Below are positions 8,048-15,837 of a stretch of DNA of 64,000 nucleotides, piece after piece. Below the pieces are notes generated by a model, which saw only the letters and a program-made list of their open reading frames with translations, was not told the DNA's origin and did no database searches. Position 1 is the stretch's first letter. Every line of letters starts with the position of its first letter. Made by a program: the position numbers and the translations under genes. Source of the stretch: Prauserella marina (GTDB lineage: Bacteria; Actinomycetota; Actinomycetes; Mycobacteriales; Pseudonocardiaceae). The stretch is from the NCBI RefSeq assembly GCF_002240355.1, contig NZ_CP016353.1:558001-622000 (forward strand), written 5' to 3'.

Positions 8048-9269
8048 TCCACACGTCGGCGAGTCCGGCCGGGCCGGTGACGCGGTAGCCCTTGGCTACG
8101 GTTCCGTTGGCCTGCTTGACGTTCTGCGATTCGACGCCGTAGGGCTTGAGTTCTCGGGCGAGTCGGCGGGAGTCGAGCGGCTTGCCGTTGAGGTCGGCCC
8201 AGGGAGCCTCGTCCAGGGCGCACAGGGCGTTGACGATCTCGTTGGAGGTGAGCTTGTCGGTGCCTCGTGCGGTGAACAGGTCACGCAGGTCGGACAGCAG
8301 TTGCAGGCGCAGCCCTCCGCCGTTGCGGTCGGCGTTGGCGACGGCCACGAAGTGCGTGCACGCTTCGCGCGCCGTCTCGGGCCAGGTGCCGCCTGCCGCG
8401 TCGGCCAGAGCGATCAGGGGCCGCCAGATCTCGGCGGCTCGGTCGCGCACGCCGCTGGGCATCACCGGACGGCCCTTGCTGACCTTGTCGGACACCGATT
8501 CCACCCACGCGGCGAGCGTGTCCCGCAACGGTGCTGCCTCGGCTTCGACCTCCTCTTCCCAGAATTCCTCGACCTCTTCGTCTTCGCGTCGGCGTTGCAT
8601 GTGCACGGTGATGGCACGGGTGGTGATGGTGTCGGGCATGTTCCCGGCCAGTCCGGCGAGCGCGGCGGGCGCGTAGACGGGGAACCGTTGCACCTTCATG
8701 GCTTTGGCGTCTCCGACGCAGCGTGCGATGGTCGCCGTGCGCTTGTATCCGGCGTTGAGCAGACCGCGCAGGTCTTCGTTGTTGCCTCCCGACTTCGGGT
8801 TGAAGATGGTGTCGACCTCATCGAACAGAATCGTGATCGGGCCGTCGTTGACCATGCGGAACAGTGCGGCTGTGGTAGCGGAGATGGTCATTTCCGGTGC
8901 TTTGACAAGGAACTGCGCGACTTCGAGCACCCGCGTCTTGCCGCTCCCTGGCTCCACTGAGGACAGGATCAGGCGCGGCGTGACGTAGAAATGCTGGGCC
9001 GCGTGGGTGTGTGCGTACCAGAGCGCGAGCATGGGCGCGCAGTGCTCGGACGGGAAGATGTTGAACCGCGAGACGAACTGGGTTACCCGGTCGAGCACGT
9101 CGTGCCCCGGCGGAACGGTGACGTTCTCGCGGCGCCAGACGTTCTGGCAGTTCTCCGAGCAGAAGTCAGCCGAGGGCGATTCGGCCAGTGACCGGCCGCA
9201 CTTGTAGCACGTGCCGGGTTCGCCGATGGCGGCATCAATGGCGGATACGGCGGTGTCCACTGTGGTCAT
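7935..9269 (-). CDS. DUF3631-type replication ATPase/helicase
   Basis: The 444-residue protein begins with a zinc-ribbon-like block (CYKCGRSL...DFCSENC, residues 21-40) and continues with a P-loop ATPase: Walker A EPGSGKTRVLE near residue 108 and Walker B ITILFDEVDTIF near 150. The C-terminal half resembles DUF3631, a domain attached to phage and plasmid replication helicases. The last 40 residues are low-complexity (ATSATSATS) because they lie on an iteron-like repeat. Its ATG overlaps the stop of the prim-pol gene in a TGATG, so primase and helicase are made together. Role inferred: unwinding at the element's origin during rolling or theta-like replication before transfer. Confidence 0.82.
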   Translation of the reverse strand: MTTVDTAVSAIDAAIGEPGTCYKCGRSLAESPSADFCSENCQNVWRRENVTVPPGHDVLDRVTQFVSRFNIFPSEHCAPMLALWYAHTHAAQHFYVTPRLILSSVEPGSGKTRVLEVAQFLVKAPEMTISATTAALFRMVNDGPITILFDEVDTIFNPKSGGNNEDLRGLLNAGYKRTATIARCVGDAKAMKVQRFPVYAPAALAGLAGNMPDTITTRAITVHMQRRREDEEVEEFWEEEVEAEAAPLRDTLAAWVESVSDKVSKGRPVMPSGVRDRAAEIWRPLIALADAAGGTWPETAREACTHFVAVANADRNGGGLRLQLLSDLRDLFTARGTDKLTSNEIVNALCALDEAPWADLNGKPLDSRRLARELKPYGVESQNVKQANGTVAKGYRVTGPAGLADVWNRYLPTAATSATSATSQVNQVADTGRVADANATAGTG

Positions 9270-10162
9270 CAGGCAGCCTTCCTGCGGCGGGCTACCGGGT
9301 TGGCGGCACCGGCGGCGAGCCCGGCGTCGACAACACGGGCGACTTCCCGGGCGTGGGGTGGCCAGTGCTCGGAGCCGATCAGGGTTTCTCCGGCCGCGAT
9401 GAGTTCGGCTCGTGCGACGGGGTGCGGGATGAGGTCCGCGCCGACCTTCCGGCCGATCGTGTACGCGGCGGAGGAAAGCACGCCGTTGTAGGTGCCTGGT
9501 CCGGCGGAGCGGACGCGTTCGACCTCACCCCGCAGTGCCGCTGCGCCGTAGGAATCGGTGCGCGCGGAACGGATCTCAACGGGCCGTGAGGTGGCCGCTG
9601 CGGGCCGTTCGGCGCAGGCTTGGACCAACCACCCCGGGAGTTCGACCGGGTCCCTGTCGTCAGCGAGTTCGTAGGCGCCTAGGTCGGTGACCGATCCGGG
9701 GCCGACGACGTAGCCCCCTCCGGCGCGAGTGTCCACATTGGCGCAGATGTGCTTCGCGGTGTTGCGCAACCGGGTTCCGGCCGGTGCCAGGTAGTACAGG
9801 TGACAGCCACCTGACGGCGTGGTGACCGTGTAGGTGGGTGGCAGCGGGCCGCCTCGTTCGTCGGCCAGTGCGGCGAGCGCGTCCGCTCCGGCAGGGCCGG
9901 TGTCGCCGTCCTTGGGCAGGTCGAGGTCGACGACGACCAGGCCGGAAGGCCCGGTCGCCACACCGATGTTCCAGCGATTCACCGACCAGCAGCGGCGAAC
10001 CCTGGTGCGGTCGGTGGTGGCGCGTTCTTCCCAGTTCTTGACGGCTGGTTGGCGCTTGGTGCCGGGCGCGAGCGGGAAGACAGCCCAGCCCATGGTTGCC
10101 AGGTAGAGAGCCCTGTCGAGCAGTGGGTTGACCGGTTCGGATGCGTGGTGCGAAGTCATCAC
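9269..10162 (-). CDS. Bifunctional DNA primase/polymerase (prim-pol)
   Basis: The 297-residue protein has an N-terminal prim-pol domain with ALYLATMGWAVFPLAPGTK, the metal-binding acidic pair in VVVDLDLPKDG near residue 97, and the SGGCHLYYLAP motif near residue 140. The C-terminal 100 residues are a helical extension. This domain defines the prim-pol class of AICE replication modules, as opposed to RepSA or RepAM elements. It would prime and extend DNA at the element's origin together with the helicase encoded by the overlapping gene. Upstream is a 230-bp non-coding stretch with CTAG-rich repeats, the likely promoter and control region. Confidence 0.88.
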   Translation of the reverse strand: MMTSHHASEPVNPLLDRALYLATMGWAVFPLAPGTKRQPAVKNWEERATTDRTRVRRCWSVNRWNIGVATGPSGLVVVDLDLPKDGDTGPAGADALAALADERGGPLPPTYTVTTPSGGCHLYYLAPAGTRLRNTAKHICANVDTRAGGGYVVGPGSVTDLGAYELADDRDPVELPGWLVQACAERPAAATSRPVEIRSARTDSYGAAALRGEVERVRSAGPGTYNGVLSSAAYTIGRKVGADLIPHPVARAELIAAGETLIGSEHWPPHAREVARVVDAGLAAGAANPVARRRKAA

Positions 10163-10285
10163 GGGTCCCTTTGATTGATCACACTGAGTAGCTATTGGTC
10201 GGCGCGTGGAAGCTCAGCCCTAGGGCTGAGACCGAAGCCGCGGAATGGCCCGTTGCCGGGAATTCGGCAGGTCGGAGCGAGGCCG

Positions 10286-10364
10286 CCTAGAGATCTAGGT
10301 TCCTGGTGAGATGCCTGTTCTGGTCTAGAGGCGGGGTCTAGGTCTAGAGGCGGCCCGGTCTAGA
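10286..10364. promoter_or_regulatory. CTAG-rich cluster upstream of the replication genes
   Basis: CCTAG-AGAT-CTAGG (10286-10299), TCTAGA at 10324, 10343 and 10359, and TCTAGG at 10337 cluster in 80 bp. CTAG is rare in high-GC actinomycete DNA, so the density suggests operators or a protein-binding region controlling replication genes transcribed leftwards from 10162. No regulator can be assigned. Confidence 0.4.
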
Positions 10365-10377
10365 GAGCCGGGCCGCC
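10349..10377 (-). terminator. Hairpin after the translocase gene
   Basis: GGCGGCCCGG (10349-10358) and CCGGGCCGCC (10368-10377) form a perfect 10-bp stem with a 9-nt loop, 18 nt beyond the stop of the FtsK/TraB gene. No T-run follows, so it is a probable rather than certain terminator of the transfer operon. Confidence 0.55.
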
Positions 10378-10394
10378 ACCGACCCCGTTTGCCG

Positions 10395-12611
10395 CTACTT
10401 TCGGTTACCTTGCGCGGTGCTGAGCGAGTCCCGCGTGTAGCCGTTGCGGTTGCTGCCCTTGCCGGTTTCCGGGTCGGTGGCCCATACCTGCTTGGGCTTC
10501 ACGCCATCCGGTTTGAGCGCGGTGGCCAGGTTCGCGGGCGTCCACTTTCCGTAGGTGCCGGGCCGAAGCTCGGCAAGGCGCGCGACGATCACGTCAGACC
10601 ACAACTTCTGCTCGCCCTTGCCGAAGACCGACAGCGTGTCGGCCAGCGTGTCCACCCGCGCGGCCTCGACGTCGACGCTTTCGCCTGCCGCGTAGCCGGT
10701 GATGTTGCCCAGCGCCTCCCGCTGCTTCCGCGCCCCGGCGACGATGCGCTTGGCGGTAGGACCATCCTGGTAGACGCTGCGGGTGATCTGCGCGTCAGAA
10801 CCTTCGCCGCGCAGGTAGCCAATACCCTTGTCCGACCAGGCGAACGTCGTGGCGCGCACTCCGTTCTTGTACTGCGAGGTCCCGAGCACCATGTCGTTTT
10901 CCGTCTGCCCCATGACCTTGAGGCAGTAGCGGATGGACAGGTTCGCCGAGATGTCGGTCGGGATGGCTTTCGCGTCCGGGCGCTGGGTTGCCAGCAGCAA
11001 CGTGATGCCCAGCGCCGGACCACGCTTCACGAGGTCGGTGCAGATCTCGCGCAACTCGTCGCCGTATTCGCCGTGCTCGAACCACACTTGGCACTCGTCC
11101 ACCCCGATCACGATCGGCGCGAGCCCGAGTTCCTTGTTCGAGGCCAGGGCGGGCGTGACCTTGTTGTCCGGGCACACGTCCTCGGGAAGGTTGCGGATGA
11201 CCTTCGCCCGCCGCCGCAGTTCGTCCCGGAGTTGCCGCAGCTCGACCACGGCGGTTTCGATGTCCTCCGGGTCGTCACCCACCCCGTAGCCGTGCGCCAC
11301 GGCCGCGAGCGGTGACAGGTCACCGGTTCCCTTGAGGTCGTAGGCATACAGCACCGCGCGGGGGTCCAGCGCCGCGATGAGCAGCAACTCCCGCAGTGCC
11401 ACCGTCTTGCCCATCCGCGGAATCGCACCAATCGCACCGGAGGAGAACATCAGGGTGATGGGCACCCACCGGCCGCGCTGGTCGGTGCCGAAGGGCTGAG
11501 GCTTGAACAGGTCGACGGTGGCGCCCGGCTTGGCCAACGGCCACGGCGCCTGTTTGGTGGTGGACATGTCTTTGTCACCGACCCACAGCACCAGGCGCCC
11601 CTCGTGCACGCTCGCGTCGCCCTCGGGCCACACGCACCCGAGTTGACGGCGCAGGCCGGAAGAGAGCCGTTCGCGGCGGTCGATGACGTCGCCAGCGGTG
11701 ACCCCGGGCGGCAGGTCGATGTCGGCGCGCCAACCCGGGCCGTCCCGCATGATCGGGGAGGGGAACGCGATCCCGCGTCCCTTCGCGATGGCCTGGTTGA
11801 TTCCAGCGATCCCGAGCGCGCCGAGTGCGTCCTCGATCATCGCGGAAGTCAGCCGAGGGGCTTTCGCCGAATCCACCGCGCGGCCCGCGACGGGCTTGTC
11901 CTTGGGAGCGCCGAACCAGCCCACGAGGCAGAGCGTCACCAGCATTGCGGCCCAGTTCCAGAACGGCGCAACGAACATGACCGCGAGATACACGAGCGCG
12001 GCCAGCACGATGACGGCCAGCATCACCGGACCCATGCGCTTGCGGACCGTGTCGTTACGCGCCTCGCGCAGCGCCATGTATTCCTTGAAGTCCTTGCGTT
12101 CACGGGCATCCATGCGCACCGGCTTGCTTTCCGCGTCGAACACCCAGTTCCGCAACCGGGCGCCGTGCCGGACCAACGCGCCCGGCGCCTTGAGGAGCGC
12201 GGCCGGAACGTAGACGGGAACGCGCAGCGCGTGGAAAGCCGTCGTGTGCCCGGCGTAGCGAACAAGGAACGCGGCCCGCGACTTGAACTCCTCCGCCGAC
12301 AGCAGCCACGACGCGACCAGCGGTCGAGCGGTGGCGTCACCAACGGTTTCCCACCACGACGGCTTGTGTGGCACCGGATCGACCTGCGTCGTGGTCTTGG
12401 CGGGTTCGTCCACGATCTCGGCGTGCACAACGTCAGTGGCGTTCGTGGTGCCGGGCCGGAACTCCACCACGTTGCCGTTCACCGCTCGCCCATCCTTGCG
12501 GGCCGGTTCGGTGTTCAGGGCTTGGTGTTCACGGACTGAGGGATCAGCGTTCACAGAGATGACCTCGGGGTTGTTCACGGGTTCGGGGGTGTGATCGGCG
12601 GTGGTGGTCAT
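10395..12611 (-). CDS. FtsK/SpoIIIE-like conjugal DNA translocase (TraB-like)
   Basis: The 738-residue protein is the motor of AICE conjugation, a membrane-anchored hexameric ATPase that pumps double-stranded DNA between mycelia. An acidic, disordered N-terminus (1-80) precedes a membrane region with two hydrophobic segments at about 194-234. The motor domain has Walker A IGAIPRMGKTVALREL near 394-410 and Walker B PIVIGVDECQVWFEHG near 560. A C-terminal 60-residue winged-helix-like tail (KLWSDVIVARLAELRPGTYGKWTPANLATAL) could recognise the transfer locus, as TraB of Streptomyces plasmids does through short repeats. The open frame continues upstream, but the ATG at 12611 overlaps the previous stop in a TGATG, fixing the start. 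Confidence 0.92.
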   Translation of the reverse strand: MTTTADHTPEPVNNPEVISVNADPSVREHQALNTEPARKDGRAVNGNVVEFRPGTTNATDVVHAEIVDEPAKTTTQVDPVPHKPSWWETVGDATARPLVASWLLSAEEFKSRAAFLVRYAGHTTAFHALRVPVYVPAALLKAPGALVRHGARLRNWVFDAESKPVRMDARERKDFKEYMALREARNDTVRKRMGPVMLAVIVLAALVYLAVMFVAPFWNWAAMLVTLCLVGWFGAPKDKPVAGRAVDSAKAPRLTSAMIEDALGALGIAGINQAIAKGRGIAFPSPIMRDGPGWRADIDLPPGVTAGDVIDRRERLSSGLRRQLGCVWPEGDASVHEGRLVLWVGDKDMSTTKQAPWPLAKPGATVDLFKPQPFGTDQRGRWVPITLMFSSGAIGAIPRMGKTVALRELLLIAALDPRAVLYAYDLKGTGDLSPLAAVAHGYGVGDDPEDIETAVVELRQLRDELRRRAKVIRNLPEDVCPDNKVTPALASNKELGLAPIVIGVDECQVWFEHGEYGDELREICTDLVKRGPALGITLLLATQRPDAKAIPTDISANLSIRYCLKVMGQTENDMVLGTSQYKNGVRATTFAWSDKGIGYLRGEGSDAQITRSVYQDGPTAKRIVAGARKQREALGNITGYAAGESVDVEAARVDTLADTLSVFGKGEQKLWSDVIVARLAELRPGTYGKWTPANLATALKPDGVKPKQVWATDPETGKGSNRNGYTRDSLSTAQGNRK

Positions 12612-13468
12612 CAGGCGGCCTCCTCCGTGGCGAGCTGGTTGCGAGTCGGGAGCGACATGGGCGCGGTGACGGTCTCGGCGGCAAGCGCGTCGGCGACGTT
12701 CTTCGAGGTGCCGCGCGATGCGTCGGGGCAGACGGACCGGACCCACGCGGGGGTGACCTCGATTCCCGGAGCCCAGGCCGCGCGTGCTTCGGCCAGGTAA
12801 TCGGCCAGCAGCTTGCGTCCCTGCTTGCGCGGGGTGCTCCGCTTGCGGCGAGCGGTCGGCTTGGCTGGGGCGGATACGGCGGGGGCCTCGGAAGCGTCCT
12901 CGGGTTCGGTCTCCCGCTCCTGTCCGGTGAACGCGGGCATCGCGGCCCGGTGCACGGCCTCGGTCAGCCTGTCCCGCAACACCGGCGCGGTCTCGGCTGC
13001 CAGGAACACCAGCACCGGGGGCACGGAGTGCAGCACGATCCCGGACAGGTGCAACGTCGCCCACGACTGCCACGTGTTCATGACGTAGGTCGCCAGGAAC
13101 GCGAACCACTTCGTGCGGTGCACCCATTTGCCGGTCTCGACCTGGTAGCGGGCCGTGATCTGCTCGGCCCGCAGTACCGCGATCAGCACGAGCGACACCA
13201 TCGGATCGAGCAGCCACGCGGCTATCCACGCCATCGAGAACACGGCGGCACCGGCCGCCGCGAAGCTCTGGACGTTGACCATGGTGAAGGCGAGCCCGAG
13301 CAGGATGCCGACCCAGATGGCCGCGTCGACCTGCGTGCGTACCTTCTCCACCCGCAGTGCGACGACATCGGGATGGTTGGCGAGTGCCCGGACCTCTGCG
13401 GCTGTCTCGGCGTCCTGTCTGAGCCGTTCAGCCTGCGACAGGGGCAGGTGCTTGGCGTCGGTACCCAT
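12611..13468 (-). CDS. SpdB-like/DUF2637-like membrane protein of the transfer operon
   Basis: The 285-residue product has an N-terminal soluble helix (SQAERLRQDAETAAEVRALA), four hydrophobic segments between about residues 48 and 170 (IWVGILLGLAFTMVNVQSFA, AAVFSMAWIAAWLLDPMVSL, and two later ones), and a basic C-terminal region with PTARRKRSTPRKQGRK followed by a possible helix-turn-helix (GIEVTPAWVRSVCPDASRGT). This layout matches the spread proteins and DUF2637 proteins beside TraB in actinomycete elements. They help DNA move between mycelial compartments after transfer. The ATG at 13468 overlaps the upstream stop and its own stop overlaps the translocase start, so the pair is translationally coupled. 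Confidence 0.75.
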   Translation of the reverse strand: MGTDAKHLPLSQAERLRQDAETAAEVRALANHPDVVALRVEKVRTQVDAAIWVGILLGLAFTMVNVQSFAAAGAAVFSMAWIAAWLLDPMVSLVLIAVLRAEQITARYQVETGKWVHRTKWFAFLATYVMNTWQSWATLHLSGIVLHSVPPVLVFLAAETAPVLRDRLTEAVHRAAMPAFTGQERETEPEDASEAPAVSAPAKPTARRKRSTPRKQGRKLLADYLAEARAAWAPGIEVTPAWVRSVCPDASRGTSKNVADALAAETVTAPMSLPTRNQLATEEAA

Positions 13469-13782
13469 CAGCGGCCCCCTCGCGTCGAGGTGACGACCTC
13501 GGTCACGGCAAGCAGGCGAGCGATGGCGGCCCCGGCCAACAGTGCCGGCAACACCAACACGATGGCCAGTGCCGTCGTGTTCGGCCACCACGCGATGACG
13601 GCCCACTGAACAGCGGTGATCACAGCGGCCGTGACCAGCGTGCGCAGCGCGTTTCCGGTCATCCGAGTCACTTCCCGCACCCCGCGCTGTGCCTTGATGG
13701 CCGACTTACGCCCCGAACGCCAGATGCTGAACACACCCAGCAGCGCGAGACCGCCAAGGACCATGACTACCTGCGTGTTCAT
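13468..13782 (-). CDS. Small membrane protein of the transfer operon
   Basis: A 104-residue protein with an N-terminal membrane segment (VVMVLGGLALLGVFSIW), a short basic stretch, and two further hydrophobic segments (LVTAAVITAVQWAVIAWW and TTALAIVLVLPALLAGAAIA). I do not recognise a named family. Size, membrane character and position suggest a spread-type accessory protein. The open frame extends 27 codons upstream, but the ATG at 13782 sits in a TGATG overlap with the preceding gene, like every junction in this operon, so it is taken as the start. Confidence 0.65.
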   Translation of the reverse strand: MNTQVVMVLGGLALLGVFSIWRSGRKSAIKAQRGVREVTRMTGNALRTLVTAAVITAVQWAVIAWWPNTTALAIVLVLPALLAGAAIARLLAVTEVVTSTRGGR

Positions 13783-13997
13783 CAGGCCACCGCCTTCACA
13801 CCGGTGCCGAAGCAACCGGGACAGGGGCGGACGGCGCACGGCCACTGTTCGGGCAAGCCGCACGGGGCGTTGTTGCCTACCATGGGGTCCCTCTCCGAAT
13901 CGCTAGCTGCGGTCATGGGGAGTCCCGGCCCGGTGGGCTTGTTCTTGGCGGAGTGGGCCGCCGGTCCGGGGTCAACAACGTGAAGGCGAACGGTCAT
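13782..13997 (-). CDS. Small hypothetical protein with C-terminal CxxC, transfer operon
   Basis: This 71-residue product (MTVRLHVVDPGPAAHS...) has no membrane segment and ends with PCAVRPCPGCFGTGVKAVA. CPGC-FGTG resembles half of a DnaJ-type zinc site, and a GC-rich CxxC repeat of this kind occurs in small plasmid proteins of actinomycetes. The ATG overlaps the stop of the preceding gene as ATGA. Function unknown; a zinc-binding adaptor is only a guess. Its coding reality is supported by the overlaps at both ends rather than by recognised homology. Confidence 0.6.
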   Translation of the reverse strand: MTVRLHVVDPGPAAHSAKNKPTGPGLPMTAASDSERDPMVGNNAPCGLPEQWPCAVRPCPGCFGTGVKAVA

Positions 13998-14461
13998 GTC
14001 AGCACCGCCAACAGCAGAGCAACGCTGAGCAGGCACAACCCGGTGAACAGCAGCTCAATCGCACGCTGAATGCGGCGGTACTTCGCAACCGCGATCGACG
14101 CGATCTCCGCCGTATGCGTGGCGAGGTTGTGCGTGGCCGCGTGGCTGGAGGCTTCCAGCAGCGTCGCGGGGCCGTTGTGGGCCGCGTGCAACCACGTCCC
14201 TGGTGTCGGGAACTGCGAAAGGCGCGGCCGGATGGCTGCCAGCAGCACCAGCACGGCGGCGAACACGGGCGGGAAAGCCAGCCACAGTGCCACAATCGCG
14301 GCCACCGAGGTCTGCTGAGCGCTCAACGCAATCACCCCGGCCAGTGCCGCACCGACCAGCGAAAGCAGCGTGGTCGCCTTCGTATCCGCCCGACGCAACT
14401 CGTCCCGTGCCTGCTCGTGAGCCTGGTGAATCCCTGGCAGCGAAGCAAAATCCCCAGTCAT
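13994..14461 (-). CDS. Membrane protein resembling Pycsar effector/plasmid transfer family
   Basis: The 155-residue protein starts with a soluble helix (GIHQAHEQARDELRRADTKA), then a membrane hairpin (TTLLSLVGAALAGVIAL and AAIVALWLAFPPVFAAVLVLLA), a soluble middle, and a C-terminal membrane helix (IELLFTGLCLLSVALLLAVL). The RADTKATTLLSLVGAALAG block is the signature of small membrane proteins annotated either as Pycsar effectors (PycTM-like) or as integral membrane plasmid transfer proteins. No pyrimidine cyclase gene is next to it, so a transfer or spread role is more likely here. GTG at 14464 is possible, but ATG at 14461 fits the TGATG pattern of this operon. Confidence 0.65.
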   Translation of the reverse strand: MTGDFASLPGIHQAHEQARDELRRADTKATTLLSLVGAALAGVIALSAQQTSVAAIVALWLAFPPVFAAVLVLLAAIRPRLSQFPTPGTWLHAAHNGPATLLEASSHAATHNLATHTAEIASIAVAKYRRIQRAIELLFTGLCLLSVALLLAVLT

Positions 14462-14790
14462 CACGCGGCCTCGCTCTCGGAAGAGGCGACCTCGCCCAGG
14501 TCGAACCGCGTCGGCAACGAGCGCAGCACGGTCCGATCCGCGCGCCGGTTCGTCCGGTGAGCACGGCGGGTGTCGGTGAAGGAATGGGTAACCCGGACGC
14601 TCGCCGCGAGCGTCGCGGCGGCCAGCTCCTCGTCAACCGACGCGATCAGCGCGTCGATCTCCCTCTCTTCGTCGGTGTAACCGGTGTAGTCCGACGCCCT
14701 CGCCGCAGCGTCCTGGACGGCGAAAACGTCGGCATCCAACCCGTCGAACGAGGCTTCGGCCTGTCGGCGGCTGATGTGTGCGGACCGCAT
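14461..14790 (-). CDS. Hypothetical protein, first gene of the transfer operon
   Basis: A 109-residue hydrophilic protein rich in acidic residues in the middle (YTDEEREIDALIASVDEELAAA) and arginine later (RRAHRTNRRADRT). No family is recognised. It begins at an ATG at 14790 with GGAGACC upstream and ends in a TGATG overlap with the membrane protein gene. It is the first gene after the divergent control region, so it is the best candidate for an early or regulatory product of the operon, but nothing in the sequence defines a function. Confidence 0.65.
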   Translation of the reverse strand: MRSAHISRRQAEASFDGLDADVFAVQDAAARASDYTGYTDEEREIDALIASVDEELAAATLAASVRVTHSFTDTRRAHRTNRRADRTVLRSLPTRFDLGEVASSESEAA

Positions 14791-14974
14791 TGGGGTCTCC
14801 TTCTTGGCTGATGTTGTCGTCCGTGACTCGGACCACCAAGAAGCTATCAGTTGATATGTTTGCTGGGCAACTGGTAGGGCAAATAAAGATCAAAAGAAGT
14901 TCTTGACCAGCTACTTTCCTGATTTCATCTGGTATCTTCTGGTTGGTAACCGCACCAGAGCTGCTAGGAGTCGC
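14791..14974. promoter_or_regulatory. Divergent control region of transfer operon and GntR gene
   Basis: This 184-bp non-coding region is AT-rich compared with its surroundings. ACCACCAAGAAG (14832-14843) and CTTCTGGTTGGT (14936-14947) are an imperfect inverted repeat matching at 10 of 12 positions. TTGACC at 14903-14908 is a possible -35 box for the rightward gene. By analogy with pSAM2, where a GntR protein (KorSA) represses transfer genes, this is the likely operator region. Confidence 0.45.
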
Positions 14975-15829
14975 ATGTCTCGCCCGCGTTCGTCAGTGAG
15001 CCGATCGGACCCGCTTCACCAGCAAGTGGCCCGCAACATCCGCAACCAGATCGAGGCCGGAGTTCTCCGGGATGGGCAGCGCCTGGCTTCCACTCGGGAG
15101 CTTGCCGACGAGTGGGGAGTGAGCACGTTCGTCATCAACGACGCGATGAACCTGCTCATCAAGGACGGGCTTGTCGAGAGCAAGTCGAGGGTCGGGCGGA
15201 TGGTCCGCGCACCGGAGCAAGCCCAGGAGCGCCCTCGTCCGGCGACACCGCACGTCGTGCTGATCGGCGGATACGCGGGGAGCGGCAAGTCGGAGCTGGG
15301 GCGGATCGTCGCGCGGGAGACAGGTTGGCCGTTACTGGACAAGGACACGTTGACCCGCCCGGTCGTCGAGGCCGCGCTCGAAGTCGTCGGCCTCTCGCCT
15401 CACGACCGTGAGTCGGAGCTGTACGTCTCGACGATCCGTCCTCGCGAGTACGAATCGCTCATCAACGCGGTGACGGAGAACCTGCAATGCGGCACGGGTT
15501 CGGTCGTGACGGCGCCGTTCGTTCGGGAGTTCGCAGACCCGGCGTGGATTCACCGGACCGAAGCGACCTGCAAGGACCTTGGCGCGACAGTGACGTTCGT
15601 GTGGTTGTACTGCGATGCCGAGACGATGCACACCTATGTTCGGCACCGTGGCGCGGCGCGCGATGCGGCCAAGCTCGCCGACTGGTCCGGATACCTCGAC
15701 GGCATCGACCTTGATCTACGTCCGCCGGTGCCACACGTCGTGGTCGACAACTCGGCTTCCAGTGAGCCGTTGCAGGAGCAGGCGCGGCGCCTGATCGAAG
15801 AAGTACGCAAGACCGAAAACGCCAAGTGA
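14975..15829 (+). CDS. GntR regulator fused to a P-loop kinase-like domain
   Basis: The 284-residue protein joins an N-terminal GntR winged helix (DPLHQQVARNIRNQIEAGVL through VSTFVINDAMNLLIKDGLVE, residues 10-75) to a C-terminal P-loop domain with Walker A IGGYAGSGKSELGR near residue 103. The second half resembles zeta-toxin/AAA_33 kinases that phosphorylate small molecules, rather than the usual ligand-binding domains of GntR proteins. The ATG at 14975 has AGGAG 4 nt upstream; a longer frame starting at 14903 covers the promoter and is rejected. It is divergent from the transfer operon, the position of a KorSA-like repressor. ATP or a phosphorylated ligand might serve as its signal. Confidence 0.82.
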   Translation: MSRPRSSVSRSDPLHQQVARNIRNQIEAGVLRDGQRLASTRELADEWGVSTFVINDAMNLLIKDGLVESKSRVGRMVRAPEQAQERPRPATPHVVLIGGYAGSGKSELGRIVARETGWPLLDKDTLTRPVVEAALEVVGLSPHDRESELYVSTIRPREYESLINAVTENLQCGTGSVVTAPFVREFADPAWIHRTEATCKDLGATVTFVWLYCDAETMHTYVRHRGAARDAAKLADWSGYLDGIDLDLRPPVPHVVVDNSASSEPLQEQARRLIEEVRKTENAK

Positions 15830-15837
15830 GGAGTGCT

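Noticed and set aside
13994-14461. Complete Pycsar defence system
   Set aside because: No pyrimidine cyclase gene is adjacent or elsewhere in the element; only an effector-like membrane protein is seen.
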